Below are positions 5,877 through 5,983 of a stretch of DNA of 5,983 nucleotides, piece after piece. Numbering within the stretch: the first letter of the stretch is position 1; each line of letters starts with the position of its first letter. The stretch is from Pirellulaceae bacterium (GTDB taxonomy: Bacteria > Planctomycetota > Planctomycetia > Pirellulales > Pirellulaceae), in NCBI GenBank assembly GCA_013002105.1, contig JABDKS010000304.1, forward strand, positions 1 through 5,983, written 5' to 3'. Both the position numbers and the translations under genes were made by a program. Below the pieces are notes generated by a model, which saw only the letters and a program-made list of their open reading frames with translations, did no database searches and was not told the DNA's origin.

Positions 5877-5983
5877 GTGTCTCAAGATCTCTATCAAACG
5901 CTCGGCGTCACTCGCGACGCCTCCACCGACGAAATCAAACGGGCGCATCGCAAGCTGGCGGTGAAGTACCACCCGGACAAGAA
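5877..5983 (+). CDS. dnaJ: DnaJ/Hsp40-family J-domain protein, first 35 codons only
   Basis: N-terminal part of a J-domain co-chaperone, which stimulates the ATPase of DnaK/Hsp70. The J domain starts at once: [13 protein letters not shown] at residues 4-16 (the usual D-x-Y-x-x-L-G-V), helix II with [14 protein letters not shown] at 19-32, and the essential HPD at 32-34 before the window ends. Residue 24 is His where most family members have Tyr. Start: an in-frame TGA at 5865-5867 lies three codons upstream of the GTG at 5877. No other start codon lies between, so GTG is the natural choice. No Shine-Dalgarno sequence is visible. The gene is transcribed away from the minus-strand cluster. Without the Gly/Phe region and zinc-finger repeats it cannot be separated from CbpA or other J-domain proteins, so the symbol is provisional. 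Confidence 0.9.
   Translation, partial: MSQDLYQTLGVTRDASTDEIKRAHRKLAVKYHPDK

Overview
The window looks like a piece of a planctomycete chromosome, most likely from the Rhodopirellula/Pirellulales side. This rests on gene content and style, not on a marker gene. There is a sulfatase of the kind these marine bacteria carry in large numbers, and a secreted CehA/McbA-like protein. There is also a CitG-like/PTPS pair of the type I associate with bacterial tetrahydromethanopterin metabolism. The DNA is moderately GC-rich, and none of the starts has a convincing Shine-Dalgarno sequence.

Layout. The left edge (1-1050, + strand) is the 3' part of a sulfatase that begins outside the window. A short gap between convergent genes (1051-1199) shows no convincing terminator. 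From 1200 to about 5827 everything I call is on the minus strand. In transcription order (right to left) the genes are: a possible 76-residue protein, a small three-helix membrane protein, a secreted CehA/McbA-like protein of 530 residues, an OleB-like alpha/beta hydrolase, a CitG/COG1767-like protein, and a 6-pyruvoyl/6-carboxy-tetrahydropterin synthase-like protein. At the right edge a divergent J-domain gene starts with GTG at 5877 and runs out of the window.

The minus-strand genes are tightly packed. The 76-residue ORF overlaps the membrane-protein gene by 4 bases (ATGA). The hydrolase overlaps the CitG-like gene by 8 bases. The CitG-like gene overlaps the pterin gene by 4 bases (ATGA). 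The two remaining gaps are 35 and 79 bases. The last three genes are almost certainly co-transcribed. Whether the whole run is one operon cannot be decided from sequence.

The best candidate for unusual biology is the 3491-1200 block. A probable long-chain beta-lactone decarboxylase (OleB type) is translationally joined to two genes whose families suggest C1-cofactor (methanopterin-like) synthesis. Upstream of it lies a secreted protein from a metallohydrolase family that appears to have lost the metal-binding HxH motif. None of this amounts to a proven new system.
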